NCBI GenBank assembly: GCA_028564705.1
Contig: JAPXFQ010001786.1
Location: forward strand, 682,001-746,000
Origin: Apricaphanius iberus
Lineage: Eukaryota; Chordata; Actinopteri; Cyprinodontiformes; Aphaniidae
Length of the DNA: 64,000 bases
Reading direction: 5' to 3'
Of this stretch, positions 10,553-20,084 are shown piece by piece (within the stretch, counting starts at the first letter, position 1; each line of letters starts with the position of its first letter). The notes beneath the pieces were generated by a model. The model did no database searches and had not been told where the DNA came from. It saw only the letters and a program-made list of their open reading frames with translations. The position numbers were made by a program, and so were the translations under genes.

Positions 10553-11444
10553 TGGCACCGAAGTCTGCCTCTGCTTCAGTCTGCTCGGCTCAGAAGCCTG
10601 TCTCTGCCTGTTCTGCTCCTGTTCTGGACTACGGCGCTCCTGTCTGCCAAGTCTCTGTCTGCCAGCCAGTCTGTTCAGTCTCTGTCAGTCCAGCTCCGCC
10701 CAGAGCCAAGCAGCTTAGAGCCTTTTCAGACCAGAATTTCTCTAGTTTCCATTCCCGGAACTGGAGTTTCTGCCACGTCCGCCTCCAGATTTTATTTTCC
10801 CTCCATTTCGGGAGGTGGACCTCTTAACTGCCTTCACCGGCAGTCTCGACGTTCAGACCTGCTGGATCTACTGCCACCATCGGAGCCGCTGGATCTACTG
10901 CCGCCATCAGAGCTGCTGGATCTGCTGCTTCCATCTCCAGAACTCATCCTACTCCTAATCAGAGTTTCTGTCTCCAACGCTGTCAGAACTTCTACTGACA
11001 AAACTGATCAGAACTTCTGCTTCCTCTATCAGAACTTCTGCCGCCTGCACTGCCATCCGAGGCACCGGAACTGCAGCTGCTCCCAGCATCCTCAGAAAGG
11101 GTGAAGGAAGATCCATCTCTGCCTCCTGGACTTCCACTGATTCTGCTCCCCAAGCAGGAGAACTCGCCGTCTAGTCCTGTTCTGCGCCGCAGATTCTGGT
11201 CTGATAGACCTCTCCTGCATTGCTGACCTCAATCTGCTAGGCTGCTTCATCGCCTCCAGGGCTTCGGACAAGAACCCCCGCAAAGATTCGGGTCCTCCTT
11301 CCGTGGGCCCCATCCACCCACCCTGGGTGAAAAACTTTATTTTCATTTTTTGTAGGTCGTCTTAAATCCGACCTGGAAATGGGGGCATCCTGTCAAAGCC
11401 TGCTGGGCTCTGCCCCCCGATTACCTATTTTCTGCACCATTTTC
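10553..11444 (+). mobile_element. 3' region of an LTR retroelement (Ty3-like), decayed
   Basis: This pyrimidine- and proline/leucine-codon-rich tract contains 27-bp tandem units (10861-10941) translating as repeats of 'LLDLLPPSE'. It ends at a purine-rich run, GGAAATGGGGGCATCC (11377-11391), followed directly by TGTCAAAGCC. That order (low-complexity 3' coding tail, polypurine tract, then TG...) is how fish Ty3-like elements enter their 3' LTR. The LTR is cut after about 50 bases, where LINE sequence begins. No integrase or RT is present, so class assignment is an inference. Confidence 0.4.
10861..10941 (+). repeat. 27-bp tandem repeat, three imperfect units
   Basis: Units start at 10861, 10888 and 10915, each beginning GCTGGATCT and ending near GAGCC/GAGCT/CCAGA. 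Because 27 is divisible by three, the repeat keeps a leucine/proline-rich frame. Confidence 0.8.
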
Positions 11445-11935
11445 TAGACAATTTTAACATTTTCTGGGGAAGAAGACAACTGTTTTGGGCTGATGGATTA
11501 CATTTAAACAGAAAAGGCACATGCATGCTGGCAATAAGGCTGGCATACCCTGAATCTTAACAGCAACTCATATATCGCACTTGGACCTTGCCCCACTTCA
11601 TTCATACCTGTTATTGTCAGCAGAGAGTGAATAAATAATCATAAATTGAACAAATGCAACCCAACAGTTGGTAAAAATCCCACCTCCAGTCAATCATACA
11701 GTCAGTCCATCTCCAACCACTGTTAATATAGCACTTTTAAATGTTCGCTCTCTGCTGAATAATTTTTTTATAACAAATGATTTGATTTTAGACCATAAAC
11801 TTCAGTGTTTATTTTTAATGGAAACAAGGCTGAGTGCAGATGCCCTTGCTGTTCTTACAGAGGCCTCCCCACCTAACTTTAACTTTTCCTATTCAACGAG
11901 GAGTAGCCAGAGGGGAGGCGGAACTGCTTTTATGA
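11445..11935 (+). mobile_element. L2-like LINE fragment: ORF1 C-terminus and endonuclease start
   Basis: The first 100 bases give 'FWGRRQLFWADGLHLNRKG', the C-terminal D-x-x-H block of an SGNH-type ORF1 esterase, closing with 'AIRLAYP'. From 11668 an open frame of 96 codons begins the ORF2 endonuclease: 'NIALLNVRSLLNNFF', 'CLFLMETRL', 'SSQRGGGTAF'. The order esterase then endonuclease matches the L2 element copies at 6-10 kb and 54-58 kb, but wording differs enough to suggest a different subfamily. It is cut at about 11935 by a reverse-oriented 3' tail. Confidence 0.75.
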
Positions 11936-12235
11936 ATCAAATCAAACTTGATTTATAAAGCGCTTTTCAAACTACAAAGCTTTTCAAAGTGCTTTAAAAT
12001 CCACCCCTTCCCAAAACCCCAAATAAAAACCCAAATACAACTATACACCCCCCCACCCATCCCGTCTCCCATGCATTCACATACTTAAAAGCAACAAAAA
12101 GCAAAAACAAGCTGAGTACAGATGAGCCATCATGGGAACAATCCAGATCGGCAGCAGCAGATCAACAGTAGCAGCCAAGGCACCGACCCAGGGTGCCTAG
12201 AGAAGGGAGGGCTGGTACCCCCACCTCCACCCTCA
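11936..12235 (-). repeat. Reverse 3'-UTR fragment with (GATTT)n-type tail
   Basis: The plus strand shows ATCAAATCAAACTTGATTTA then 'TAAAGCGCTTTTC', the reverse complement of the tail at 18480-18540. This is the 3' end of a LINE or LINE-mobilised SINE lying on the minus strand, with a C-rich UTR (12000-12070). Its inner boundary near 12235 is where the next LINE's coding sequence starts. Confidence 0.55.
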
Positions 12236-12917
12236 ATAATATTGTCTGCTTCTGACATGCATATAATGCTTCAAAATAACCTGCAATGTAATATAAATGA
12301 TGTCAGACAAGTATTGGTTACAATATATACAGATCAATGGAAGCAGGAGATTTGGAGGAAGCCAAAGCTTAGAAATTATGTTCAGTTCAAAAGGGATTAT
12401 GTTACAGAACCTTATGTTTCCTTTAATTTAAAGAGAAGGCAGAGGTCCCTTTGTGCTCAGCTAAGAACCGGTACATTGCCGCTGGCAGTAGAAGTGGGTC
12501 AATTTAAAGGTATACCTGAACATCTACATGTGTGTGAATTTTGTGATGTCCAGGTTGTGGAGGATGAATTTCACTTAATTTTTCATTGTCCTTTATACCA
12601 TGATGTGAGGAATTCTCTTTTTGAATTGATTCAGTTAAAAAATCCTGATCTATTTTGGAAACATGAAGCTGAAATGCTGTGTTGGTTGTTTGAAACAAAT
12701 GCTTTTGCTCTCGCAAAATTTGTGGAAAAGGCTTGGTGTCTGTGGGAAGTGTCTTGTATCCTGTTTGACAAATGTTCTCCTTTTTGTTTGTGTTCATATG
12801 TTGTGTTTTGTTTTGTATTCTGCCACGTGGCTATTGTATTGTTTATTATCTGCCAAAGTGTTTAAAAAGCTCATGTGAGCTGGGCACCAAGTACGGTGTT
12901 TGACACTGAAATAAAAA

Positions 12918-12954
<37 letters not shown>

Positions 12955-12955
12955 A
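12236..12955 (+). mobile_element. LINE C-terminal fragment with ACT-repeat tail
   Basis: An open frame running through this region to 12865 encodes the C-terminus of a LINE ORF2. It has 'IWRKPKLRNYVQFKRDY', 'RRQRSLCAQLRTGTLPL' and then a Cys/His cluster 'CEFCDVQVVEDEFHLIFHC', a C-x2-C-x8-H-x4-C knuckle found at the end of several LINE clades. After the stop comes a polyadenylation-like ATAAAAAA and then (ACT)12. A simple-repeat tail directly after the UTR fits an I/Nimb-like element. The segment from 12122 to about 12235 in the same frame is fused UTR sequence and not native. This is not a host gene. Confidence 0.7.
12918..12953 (+). repeat. Microsatellite (ACT)12
   Basis: Twelve uninterrupted ACT units at the 3' end of the LINE fragment, probably the element's own tail, later expanded. 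Confidence 0.95.
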
Positions 12956-13507
12956 AGCTAATTGTTAGCAACCGTTAGCCACTTTATCAATGTTAGCTGT
13001 TTTGCTAAATAAGGATAAGTTAGTTCCCTTCTTGGTTTAACCTGAAAAACATTAAAGCAGAAATCCAATGTCTTGCTCGCTGTCTTTTGGTAGCGGCTTT
13101 CAGTTGCTCAATAACTAGCCTATGAAGCCTTCAAGCTACACCAAAATGTCTGCTAATTGAGTGGAAGAAGAGCACAATGCAGATTATGATAATGACAGGG
13201 AGAGCATCTTTTGGAGGTGAAGTCAACCTCATTCTCCTTAATAGTCTAATTAATTTTTAAAAATGTAAAATTAGATTACATAATACCGCCCTGGGTGATA
13301 ATGGAATGACAGCTGATTGAGTTTAACAAGTATCATTTTTATGTCGATCCACTTGTAATGGCAACTCCTGAGATACTTTATCTGAGTGTAGCCTTAGTTA
13401 ATATATACTTTTTAATGCTCCTTGAAAACCTTTTTTCCAGGTAGGTATATTCTAAAATGAAAACTTCAAAAAAAATTGGCCGAGCTAATGGGGCATTTTT
13501 CTTTTAT
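12956..13507. other. Flank of the DDE_4 element, no gene recognised
   Basis: AT-rich sequence that probably belongs to the 5' part of the following transposon (THAP exon expected here), but I could not find a THAP signature. Confidence 0.4.
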
Positions 13508-14925
13508 CAGGAGAACTATCTATGGACTGTGACAATACAGATTTTGTGCCATCTATTTTTCCACACAGTGCTCCAGATCCTACAGCAAAGCTGGCAAGGT
13601 ATGTATGATTCGGTCAGTAAAATATTATAACCGACTGCTTTGGTTAGTAGGAACCGATTAATTAAAAATAGCTCAAATGTTTTGATATACAATATTATGT
13701 ATAATTTTCCATAGGTATGAACAAATTAGGAGAAGGCAGGATAAGGCAACTGTTACGAGCTCCACAATCCACACTGAGGCTGATGCTGAAGATGATTTAG
13801 GTTTATAAAATTCAGTGGATGACTTGGAGTTGTGTTGGTGTGTTGTACGCCTGTCTGAATGCATTGTATTAATATTAAGATGATGCCTTTTGTGATTTTG
13901 CACTTCATTTTTTCCCCCCGTGTAGATAACTTTGTGCCCAGAAACTTTGGACCAACTCAGCATGCAGTATCGCCAATTTCAGCATGACTACGTGGCTTTG
14001 AAAAGGGAACTTGAGGCTGTAAAGTCAGCGAATCAGCAGCTGCGGGATAGACTTAAATTTTTCAGAATTTGGGTTTGATTCAGTGAAAGACTTGACAGTC
14101 TGTTTTTTTACTGGATAACAATCTATTCAGGTTTTCTTGTGGCTTCTAAACATTCTTAAACGAACCAAATTAGTGCTGAAAGTTGGTTTAACCTGGGAAA
14201 ACCATCTTCTTTTGGTTTTAATGAAACTCTGACTTGGGCTCACCAATAGAGACCTGGCCCAACGATTTGACCCTCCTTTCTCAACTGTGTCCAAAATCAT
14301 GAGAGAGTGCATTCCCATGCTGTCCTTATTTTGGAAACCATTGATAATTTGGCCTAGTAAGCATGCAATAACTGCAAAAATGCCTTAATTTTTTAAACCA
14401 AAATTTAAGAACTGTTGTTGCATTATAGACTGCACAGAAATCTTCATAGAGAGAACCTACAATCTAAAAGCAAGGGCTGAAACTTACAAATTACAAGCAT
14501 CAAAATACCATAAAATATTTAATTGGAATAACTCCAGCTGGGGCTGTATCTTTCTTGTCTGATGGGTGCTGTGGCCGGGCCTCTGACAAAATAATAACCG
14601 TGAATTCAGGATTTTTGGAAAAACTTGAAAACGGAGCTTAAGTCCTTGCAGACCAAGGTTTCCTTGTTAGAGAGGAACAGGCCATTGTGGGAGCAACATT
14701 AAGAATACCAAGTTTTACAAAGGGGAAGTCTCAGATGCCTGGTTGTTGTGTTGACACTTCACGACAGTTGTCAAGGGTCCGTATACATGTAGAGAGAGTT
14801 ATTGGTCATCTTAAAGACTTTAAAATATTAAACACACTCATACCCATCAGCCATATTAATATGTTGGATGAGATTGTACCTATATGTGCAATGTCTCACG
14901 AATCTTAGAAAGACTGTGGTCCCTA
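13508..14925 (+). pseudogene. THAP/DDE_4 (ISL2EU/Harbinger-type) transposase fossil
   Basis: Blocks in order on the plus strand are as follows. An exon-like piece begins after a TTTTATCAG acceptor and reads 'DFVPSIFPHSAPDPTAKLAR', ending at a GTATGT donor. A second piece begins after TTCCATAG and reads 'YEQIRRRQDKATV'. A third, after CCGTGTAG, is a coiled coil, 'LDQLSMQYRQFQHDYVALKR'. Next is a helix-turn-helix with 'RLGLTNRDLAQRFDPPFSTV' (about 14235-14290). The catalytic core follows with '[19 protein letters not shown]' (about 14425-14480). Last, from 14700, come 'FTKGKSQM' and 'RVRIHVERVIGHLKDF', carrying the third-acid region. This matches the DDE_4 nuclease family of THAP-containing transposons. 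Stops and frameshifts occur throughout the core. The splice-like joints suggest an original multi-exon gene. Confidence 0.8.
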
Positions 14926-15719
14926 AATAGGGCTGCACAATTTTGACAAAGCTTTTTCCAGTTGTCATTTCAGTTTTGTCGATGCAGGAGAAATATATGT
15001 AGTGATGATATGGACATTTTGTTTTACTATTATCTGGCCCTAAATTATTGTTAGTCACAATATTGTTGCAGTAATTTTTCCTAAATTTCTTATTGTGAAT
15101 TGAGTTTAATTCTGGTTCTGTGTTTTGACAATTATCTTGACTATTAAGCTAGTACTCAGAAAATTAGACAACAGAACTGCTATTACATATTGTTTTCATT
15201 TTCATTTGTTTACATTTATTGCTTTTGAGCTTCTTAAAATACTTGAGATGCAAGACTCAAATAATTTGAGGTTCGGTGTTGCTTTATTGAAAATTAAAAT
15301 ATGTATCCGATTGTGAATAATTGTGCAGTCCTATCCCCAAATAACAACTCTACAGAGACAATTGAGTATCATTTTGTATATAGTTTACTTTGTCATCTTG
15401 CCAAAATTTTGAACTTGAAGTTAGTGACTAAAAAAAACCCACTGTATAAATGGACGAATAGTCCACAATGCAATCAAATAATACATGTACATATCAGTAA
15501 TATGAATTAATGAACAATATGAGTTTGTACAGATTTTGATTAAATTAACAAATATGAATGAATACACAAAGAGTACATTTTATTTTTATGCATACTGTAC
15601 CAGGTGTATAAACATGGGCTGTATATATTTCAACTGGATCACACAGAGGGAACAGGGTGAATGAGGCTTAACCTTTCTGCCTTGAGTTGATTTTATATTG
15701 TTCCCAGGAATTATTTACA
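14926..15719. other. Interval between the two convergent transposon genes
   Basis: AT-rich sequence with no recognisable coding. It would be expected to hold the rest of the YqaJ nuclease domain on the minus strand, but I could not see it. Confidence 0.4.
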
Positions 15720-16460
15720 TGTCATTGCAGCCACACTTCCAGGTTTTGGAGCATCTGGTTATGTTCACACATGCATAGCGTGTGTTGGTTGCACCTGAGA
15801 CATTTTGGACTGGTAGGGGGTGCTGGAGTTGTGGAAGCCTGGTCATATGCACTTTTGGCTGGCTGAAGTTAATAAATTTAAGCTTCTGTGGCTCATAATT
15901 TTTCCTGGACCTCTTCCACTGATAGGCCATGGACGTGCAGGCTACCTCCTCCATTGGATTTGTCCTCCCTGTCATCTCCACCAAGTACATGATGGCTGCA
16001 GCGTGTCTATAGCATGACGCCAGGCTGGAGCGATGAAAGATTTATTAGCTTCCTTTATGTGAGTGATTATACGCTAATTATCTCAGATTGTCTGTGTCAT
16101 ATATACATACCCTGCCATACATGTACCCCAAATCCTTGAGGATGTACACCCAGGTACACATCAGAAAGTTTGGACTTTATGCCCAGTCTCTGACTGGGCA
16201 GCACATCTGCCCTCAAAACGCAGAACTCCGTTACGGAGTCAAAGTATGAGATTTTCTGCACATGTCCACATAATGCATAATTGTAGGCCTCTAAAGACTT
16301 GTATGCCTTAAGATTCTCTTTTGTATAGACACTGGGTGTCTGAATGAGGTAATTATAGATAGGCCAGCTAACCTATGGCCATTTACACCGGTCTGTCACC
16401 CAATGCTCTGTGGCGATAGTATAGGGGTCATACAGCTGACGCCCATTAGTGAGGACCAGC
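15720..16460 (-). pseudogene. YqaJ-associated protein remnant (second gene of ISL2EU-like element)
   Basis: Read leftwards from 16460: 'KLVLTNGRQLYDPYTI...WVTDRCKWP', then 'PIYNYLIQTPSVYTKENLKA' followed by 'YKSLEAYNYALCGHV' and 'FCVLRADVLPSQRLG'. After an apparent intron or degenerate stretch come 'YRHAAAIMYLVEMTGRTNP', 'ACTSMAYQWKRSRKN' and 'KLKFINFSQPKV'. This is the N-terminal, SWIM-like zinc-finger half of the fish proteins that end in a YqaJ recombinase-type nuclease. ISL2EU transposons are known to carry such a gene beside the transposase. The C-x-C-MAG zinc motif is not visible, one stop interrupts the first block, and the nuclease domain is missing, so it is a pseudogene. It converges on the DDE_4 gene, supporting one composite element. 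Confidence 0.7.
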
Positions 16461-16461
16461 T

Positions 16462-16494
16462 TACCTAGGTAATACCTAGGTAATACCTAGGTAA
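16462..16494. repeat. Three tandem 11-bp palindromic units TACCTAGGTAA
   Basis: Identical copies at 16462-16472, 16473-16483 and 16484-16494. The core TACCTAGGTA of each unit is its own reverse complement, so the array can pair in many registers. Confidence 0.95.
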
Positions 16495-16520
16495 TAATTC
16501 CGTCCGCGGACGGAATTATT
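16493..16520. repeat. 28-bp perfect palindrome centred on CCGCGG
   Basis: AATAATTCCGTCCG and its exact reverse complement CGGACGGAATTATT meet with no spacer. It directly follows (and overlaps by two bases) the 11-bp palindromic array. Confidence 0.95.
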
Positions 16521-16620
16521 CAGGGTTTCTGTGTAAGCTGAGATGTTAGCCATCCTAAACTAGCAAACTTAGCCTCTTGTACTGTGTACAGTATCGTAAT
16601 TGTACATATAATATAGTAAT

Positions 16621-16702
16621 GCTCGCGCAGCCAGGGAGTTAAATAGAACAATATGTTTAGTAGTGAGCCGCTTAGCATGTTTTGCTCCCTGGCTGCGTGC
16701 GC
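16621..16702. repeat. 18-bp inverted repeats 46 bp apart
   Basis: GCTCGCGCAGCCAGGGAG (16621-16638) pairs with CTCCCTGGCTGCGTGCGC (16685-16702) at 16 of 18 positions. This could be a tiny MITE, a transposon end, or a hairpin. Confidence 0.7.
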
Positions 16703-17059
16703 ATCTCCGAATGCTGGTAAACAGGAAACCTATCTATAGAGAAATCACTGGGAGGATGATTAAAATAAGATGTTAAAATATAAACAGTAGATGAGATTAA
16801 ATAGTAAAATACTGATAAAAATATTAAGACTCAGTGTTTTAAATTATAAAGTGTGTTTTAAAAAATAAAGTGCGTAGCAAAAAACAATTTTAATTATTAT
16901 CATTAATTGTTTTAATTAATAGATTATAGTCAGGTAAAAGCTAAACAAAAAATTCATTTAAATAAAACATACAGGGCAATTAAATGGAAATGATTAAAAA
17001 AATATGTTAAAAGCTATGTTAAAAAGGGGAGTCTTGAGCCTGCTCTTAAAAACATGAAA

Positions 17060-17890
17060 GTTCTCTACAGTCCTGAGGTCCTCCGGCAGCCTGTTCCAGA
17101 GGTGAGGACCATAATAATGGAAAGACGCCTCAACATGAGCGTGTACTGACTTTGGGGATGATAAAGAGACGGCTGCCAGAGGAGCGCAGATGATAAAAGC
17201 ATTTCAGAAAGATTAGAAGGCCCAAGACTATTAAGACACTTAAAAAACATTAAAAGAACCTTAAAATCTACCCTAAAACATACTGGGAGCCAATACAGTA
17301 ATCCTAAGACTGGTGTAATGTGCCTCCGCCTCCTGGTCTTCGTCAGGACACGAGCTGCTGAATTTAGTAAAAGCTGTAAACTTGAGGTAGTCTTTTTGGG
17401 AAGACAAGAACGCAGGACATTACAGTAATCGATTCTACTGGTGATAAAAGCATGCATTAGCATCTCCGTATTGGCCCAAGATGGGGCGGACTCTGATAAT
17501 GCTCTTTAGATGATAAGTACCTGTTTTAGTAATGTTCTAAAAGTGTGTGATAAAAGTCAGCTCAGTGTCAAAAATCACTTCACTTGTGAAGAAAGATAAA
17601 ATGACAATGATTGTAGTTTTGGCAAAAGTTGATCTGTCTGAGCCTCAGGACTGATGACTAAAACTTCAGGTTTGTCCTGTTTGAGCTGGAGGAAGGTTTC
17701 TGCCATTCAGGATTTGATGTCTAAAATGCAGTTAAAAAGTGCATCCATTGGCTGTGTGTCATCAGGAAACATGGAGATGTACAATTGTTTATCATCAGCA
17801 TAACTGTGGAGCTTAACTCCGTGTCTTCTGATGACACTACCAAGAGGGAGCATATACAGAGTAAAAACCACTGGGCCTAAAACATAAGGC
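17060..17890 (-). mobile_element. L2-like LINE fragment: RT palm to C-terminus
   Basis: Read leftwards from 17890: 'VLGPVVFTLYMLPLGSVIRR', 'GVKLHSYADDKQLYISMF' (intact YADD), then 'MDALFNCILDIKSWM...'-type linker with stops. From 17463 follow 'HAFITSRIDYCNVL', 'LPKKTTSSLQLLLNSAARVL' and 'HITPVLGLLYWLPVCFRVDF'. After a frameshift the usual terminal 'HYGPHLWNRLPEDL'-like block appears in another frame. The fragment lacks everything before the GVPQGS loop because it is joined to a retroelement gag at 17890. Confidence 0.8.
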
Positions 17891-18356
17891 CGATTGTGGC
17901 GAGGAGCCGGATCCCCTCTGGAGCAGAGGTAGTCGAACTTGTCCCCGTGAAAGAATTCGAACAGTTCGTCCTTGGTGAGGTAGAGGGGACCCTGTCTTGG
18001 GCTGGCAGACGAAGCCTGCACCTGGACAGCTGGCCGAAACAGGGGGAGTCCTCGACGAAGCGGTCGGAAGTCCGGAGACGGAGCCGATGTTGGTGGAAGC
18101 GGATCTCCTCCCCAAAAAGGACAACTCCTCCTCGGCTGTCTGAAGGAGGACATCCGCTGCGTCCTCCAGGTCCAGCGCATCATAAGAACTGAGGCTGGGG
18201 AAGAACCGAGGCAGAGTCTCCATGATAAAGTCCTCGGCTGCGGGCTGACGAGTTGAGGCTTCCAAGCCGCAGATGTCATCCAGACGGGACCAGAGGTCTT
18301 GCAGGAGATCAGGGTCCGAGGCTTCCGCTAGGTCCATCTTTTCGGTCTAGATCATT
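17891..18356 (-). mobile_element. LTR retroelement 5' internal fragment (gag-like start)
   Basis: A minus-strand frame opening at ATG 18337 begins 'MDLAEASDPDLLQDLWSRLD' and continues with 'ETLPRFFPSLSSYDALDLED' and 'ADVLLQTAEEELSFL', a leucine-rich acidic gag-like N-terminus of the type I associate with fish Ty3-like elements. It is preceded by a short leader (18338-18356, GAATGATCTAGACCG on the minus strand) and by sequence ending TCTGACA, a plausible LTR end. It breaks at 17890 into a LINE RT. Family assignment rests on resemblance and context. Confidence 0.45.
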
Positions 18357-18416
18357 CTGTCAGAGCTTATGCTGCAGGACGAATCAGGACCCAGGCACAG
18401 AAGCAGAGTTCCAGGT
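18357..18416 (-). repeat. Possible end of a 5' LTR next to the gag-like start
   Basis: On the minus strand this reads '...GCTTCTGTGCCTGGGTCC' and ends 'AAGCTCTGACA', with the expected CA terminus directly before the leader of the gag-like frame. Only about 60 bases remain before a forward LINE tail. Confidence 0.4.
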
Positions 18417-18540
18417 GAGGTTATATTTTAGTGAGGTGCAGCAACATATTGTGGGCTCATTTTAATCTGTAAAGTACTTTGTGAAGCTTTGTAGTTTAAA
18501 AGAGCTTTATAAATTAAGTTTGATTTGATTTGATTTGATC
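18417..18540 (+). repeat. Forward LINE 3' tail with (GATTT)n
   Basis: 'TGTAAAGTACTTTGTGAAG', 'GAGCTTTATAAATTAAG' and then TTTGATTTGATTTGATTTG. This is the same tail type seen reversed at 11936 and at 43625. Confidence 0.65.
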
Positions 18541-18599
18541 TGTGTTCCATCATCATCCACACCTGAACCTGCTTATCTCCACTCTTTTTATGTCTTCCC

Positions 18600-19450
18600 A
18601 GCATGTCTGTAATCTACTTAACTGATCGACTTTATCTTGATTTATGGATAAATATAGTTTTGCATCATTGGCATAGCTATGACTATTTATGCCATGCTTT
18701 CAAATGATTTCACCAGTTGAAAGCATATATGTGTATAGTAAAAAGAATTGTTCCAAGTTCCGAACCCTGTGTTACTCCACTAGTAACTCTTAAGTGTGAA
18801 GATTTATCATTTACATTAATAAACTGGAATCTGTTGGACAAATATGATTTGAACCAGCCTGTTGCTGTTCCCTTTAATCCTTGCAATATGTTCAAGCCTT
18901 TCTAAGACAATATTATGATGACTTTGTCAAAAGCACCATTGAGATCTTACAAGACTAAAACACAGGTACATTATCTGAGGCCATGATAATACAATTAGCA
19001 ACTTTAACAGCTGATGTTTCATTGCTATGATGAGCTCTAAATCCAGATTGAAATTCTGCAAACAGGTATTTTTTAGATGTTCACATACTTTATTAGCAAT
19101 TATTTTCTCAAGGATTTTAGAATAGAAAGGAATGTGAGTTAGTTAGTCTGTAAGCCATCATGTTCAACAAAGGGTTTCTTAAGTAAAAGTTTAATTACAG
19201 TAACCCTTAATTCCTGCATTCATTTACCAAGGATAGATTCATCAGATCTAAAATGGGACCGGTAACCAAAGGGAACACTGCTTTAGGTAATTTGGTTTAG
19301 GCTGTGTCCAGCATGTAAGTGAAGGTTTAGAAAAGGATAACATTTTTCATAACTCTGAAAGCTCAACTCAATCAGAAAATTCTAAACCCAAATGAGGTTC
19401 TACAGCTCCCTCCAATGCTGCCACACATACCGAGAGAGAAGTTTATACAA
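18600..19450 (-). mobile_element. L2-like LINE RT fragment (same family as 24.8-26.2 kb)
   Basis: From 18895 leftwards: 'GLKGTATGWFKSYLSNRFQF', 'NVNDKSSHLRVTSGVTQGSE', then 'GTILFTIHIYAFNW'. Upstream, across stops, lie 'VLQDLNGAFDKVIIIL' and 'SIWI'-type scraps of the RT fingers, and sequence to about 19450 aligns with 25080-25340. The residues 'GVTQGSELGTIL' replace the usual 'GVPQGSVLGPLL', so the polymerase loop is mutated. No YADD block can be seen. Confidence 0.75.
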
Positions 19451-20084
19451 AAACCATAAACATATTTTGCCACTTAGATAAGAAAATTAAGGATTGGATG
19501 TTAAAAATTACTATTAATTGGTCTGGGATTAATTAGTAAATCTGAATGAAAAATGGTTGAAACTAATTTTTAACCATCTTCCCAAACTACATGCTTTATG
19601 CTACAAGGTCAGTTTATCTTGTATGGTCTTGCTTGGAAATCTTGAACACCAGGAGGTGTACAGAACAACTAATTGGACTTTTGTGTTTGTCTGTTTACAT
19701 GTGTTTTTTTAGAGTATTAAATGAGCTGCAGTTCTAGTAAATAGCTTTCTAGCTCAGTAAAAACATGTATTCCCTGTTGGTCATTGCTCTTTCATTGGAT
19801 GTTCGTTTATAAGCTGAAGTAAATAAACTGTTATTGACCAATGATATCACCCTAGTGGTTGGCAGAAAAGATTTGCATTCCCAATTGTCCTGGTAGGGAA
19901 TAGCCTCACAAAAATGGTGAAGTATGAAAGGTAAACAACTTCGTCAATGCGTTTGCATGTGAGTGCAAACCTGATGACGGAGAAGTATAAACAAGGCTTT
20001 AGACAGGTGCTGCCAATCTGCATGGGGTTTTCTGGAGGCAGGAGGCTGACCTGTACAGGAAGTAAATGTTTTTGTTTTTTTTTA
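19451..20084. other. No gene recognised
   Basis: AT-rich intergenic DNA with no frame, repeat edge or RNA feature I can support. Confidence 0.45.

Noticed and set aside
12122..12865. 247-codon forward frame that could pass for a host gene
   Set aside because: Residues from about 40 onward are a LINE C-terminus with its Cys/His cluster, followed by a repeat tail. The first part is unrelated UTR in frame by chance.
17707..18337. Two overlapping minus-strand frames of 166 and 190 codons
   Set aside because: They are alternative frames over one retroelement/LINE junction and not two genes. Only the gag-like start and the RT end have support.
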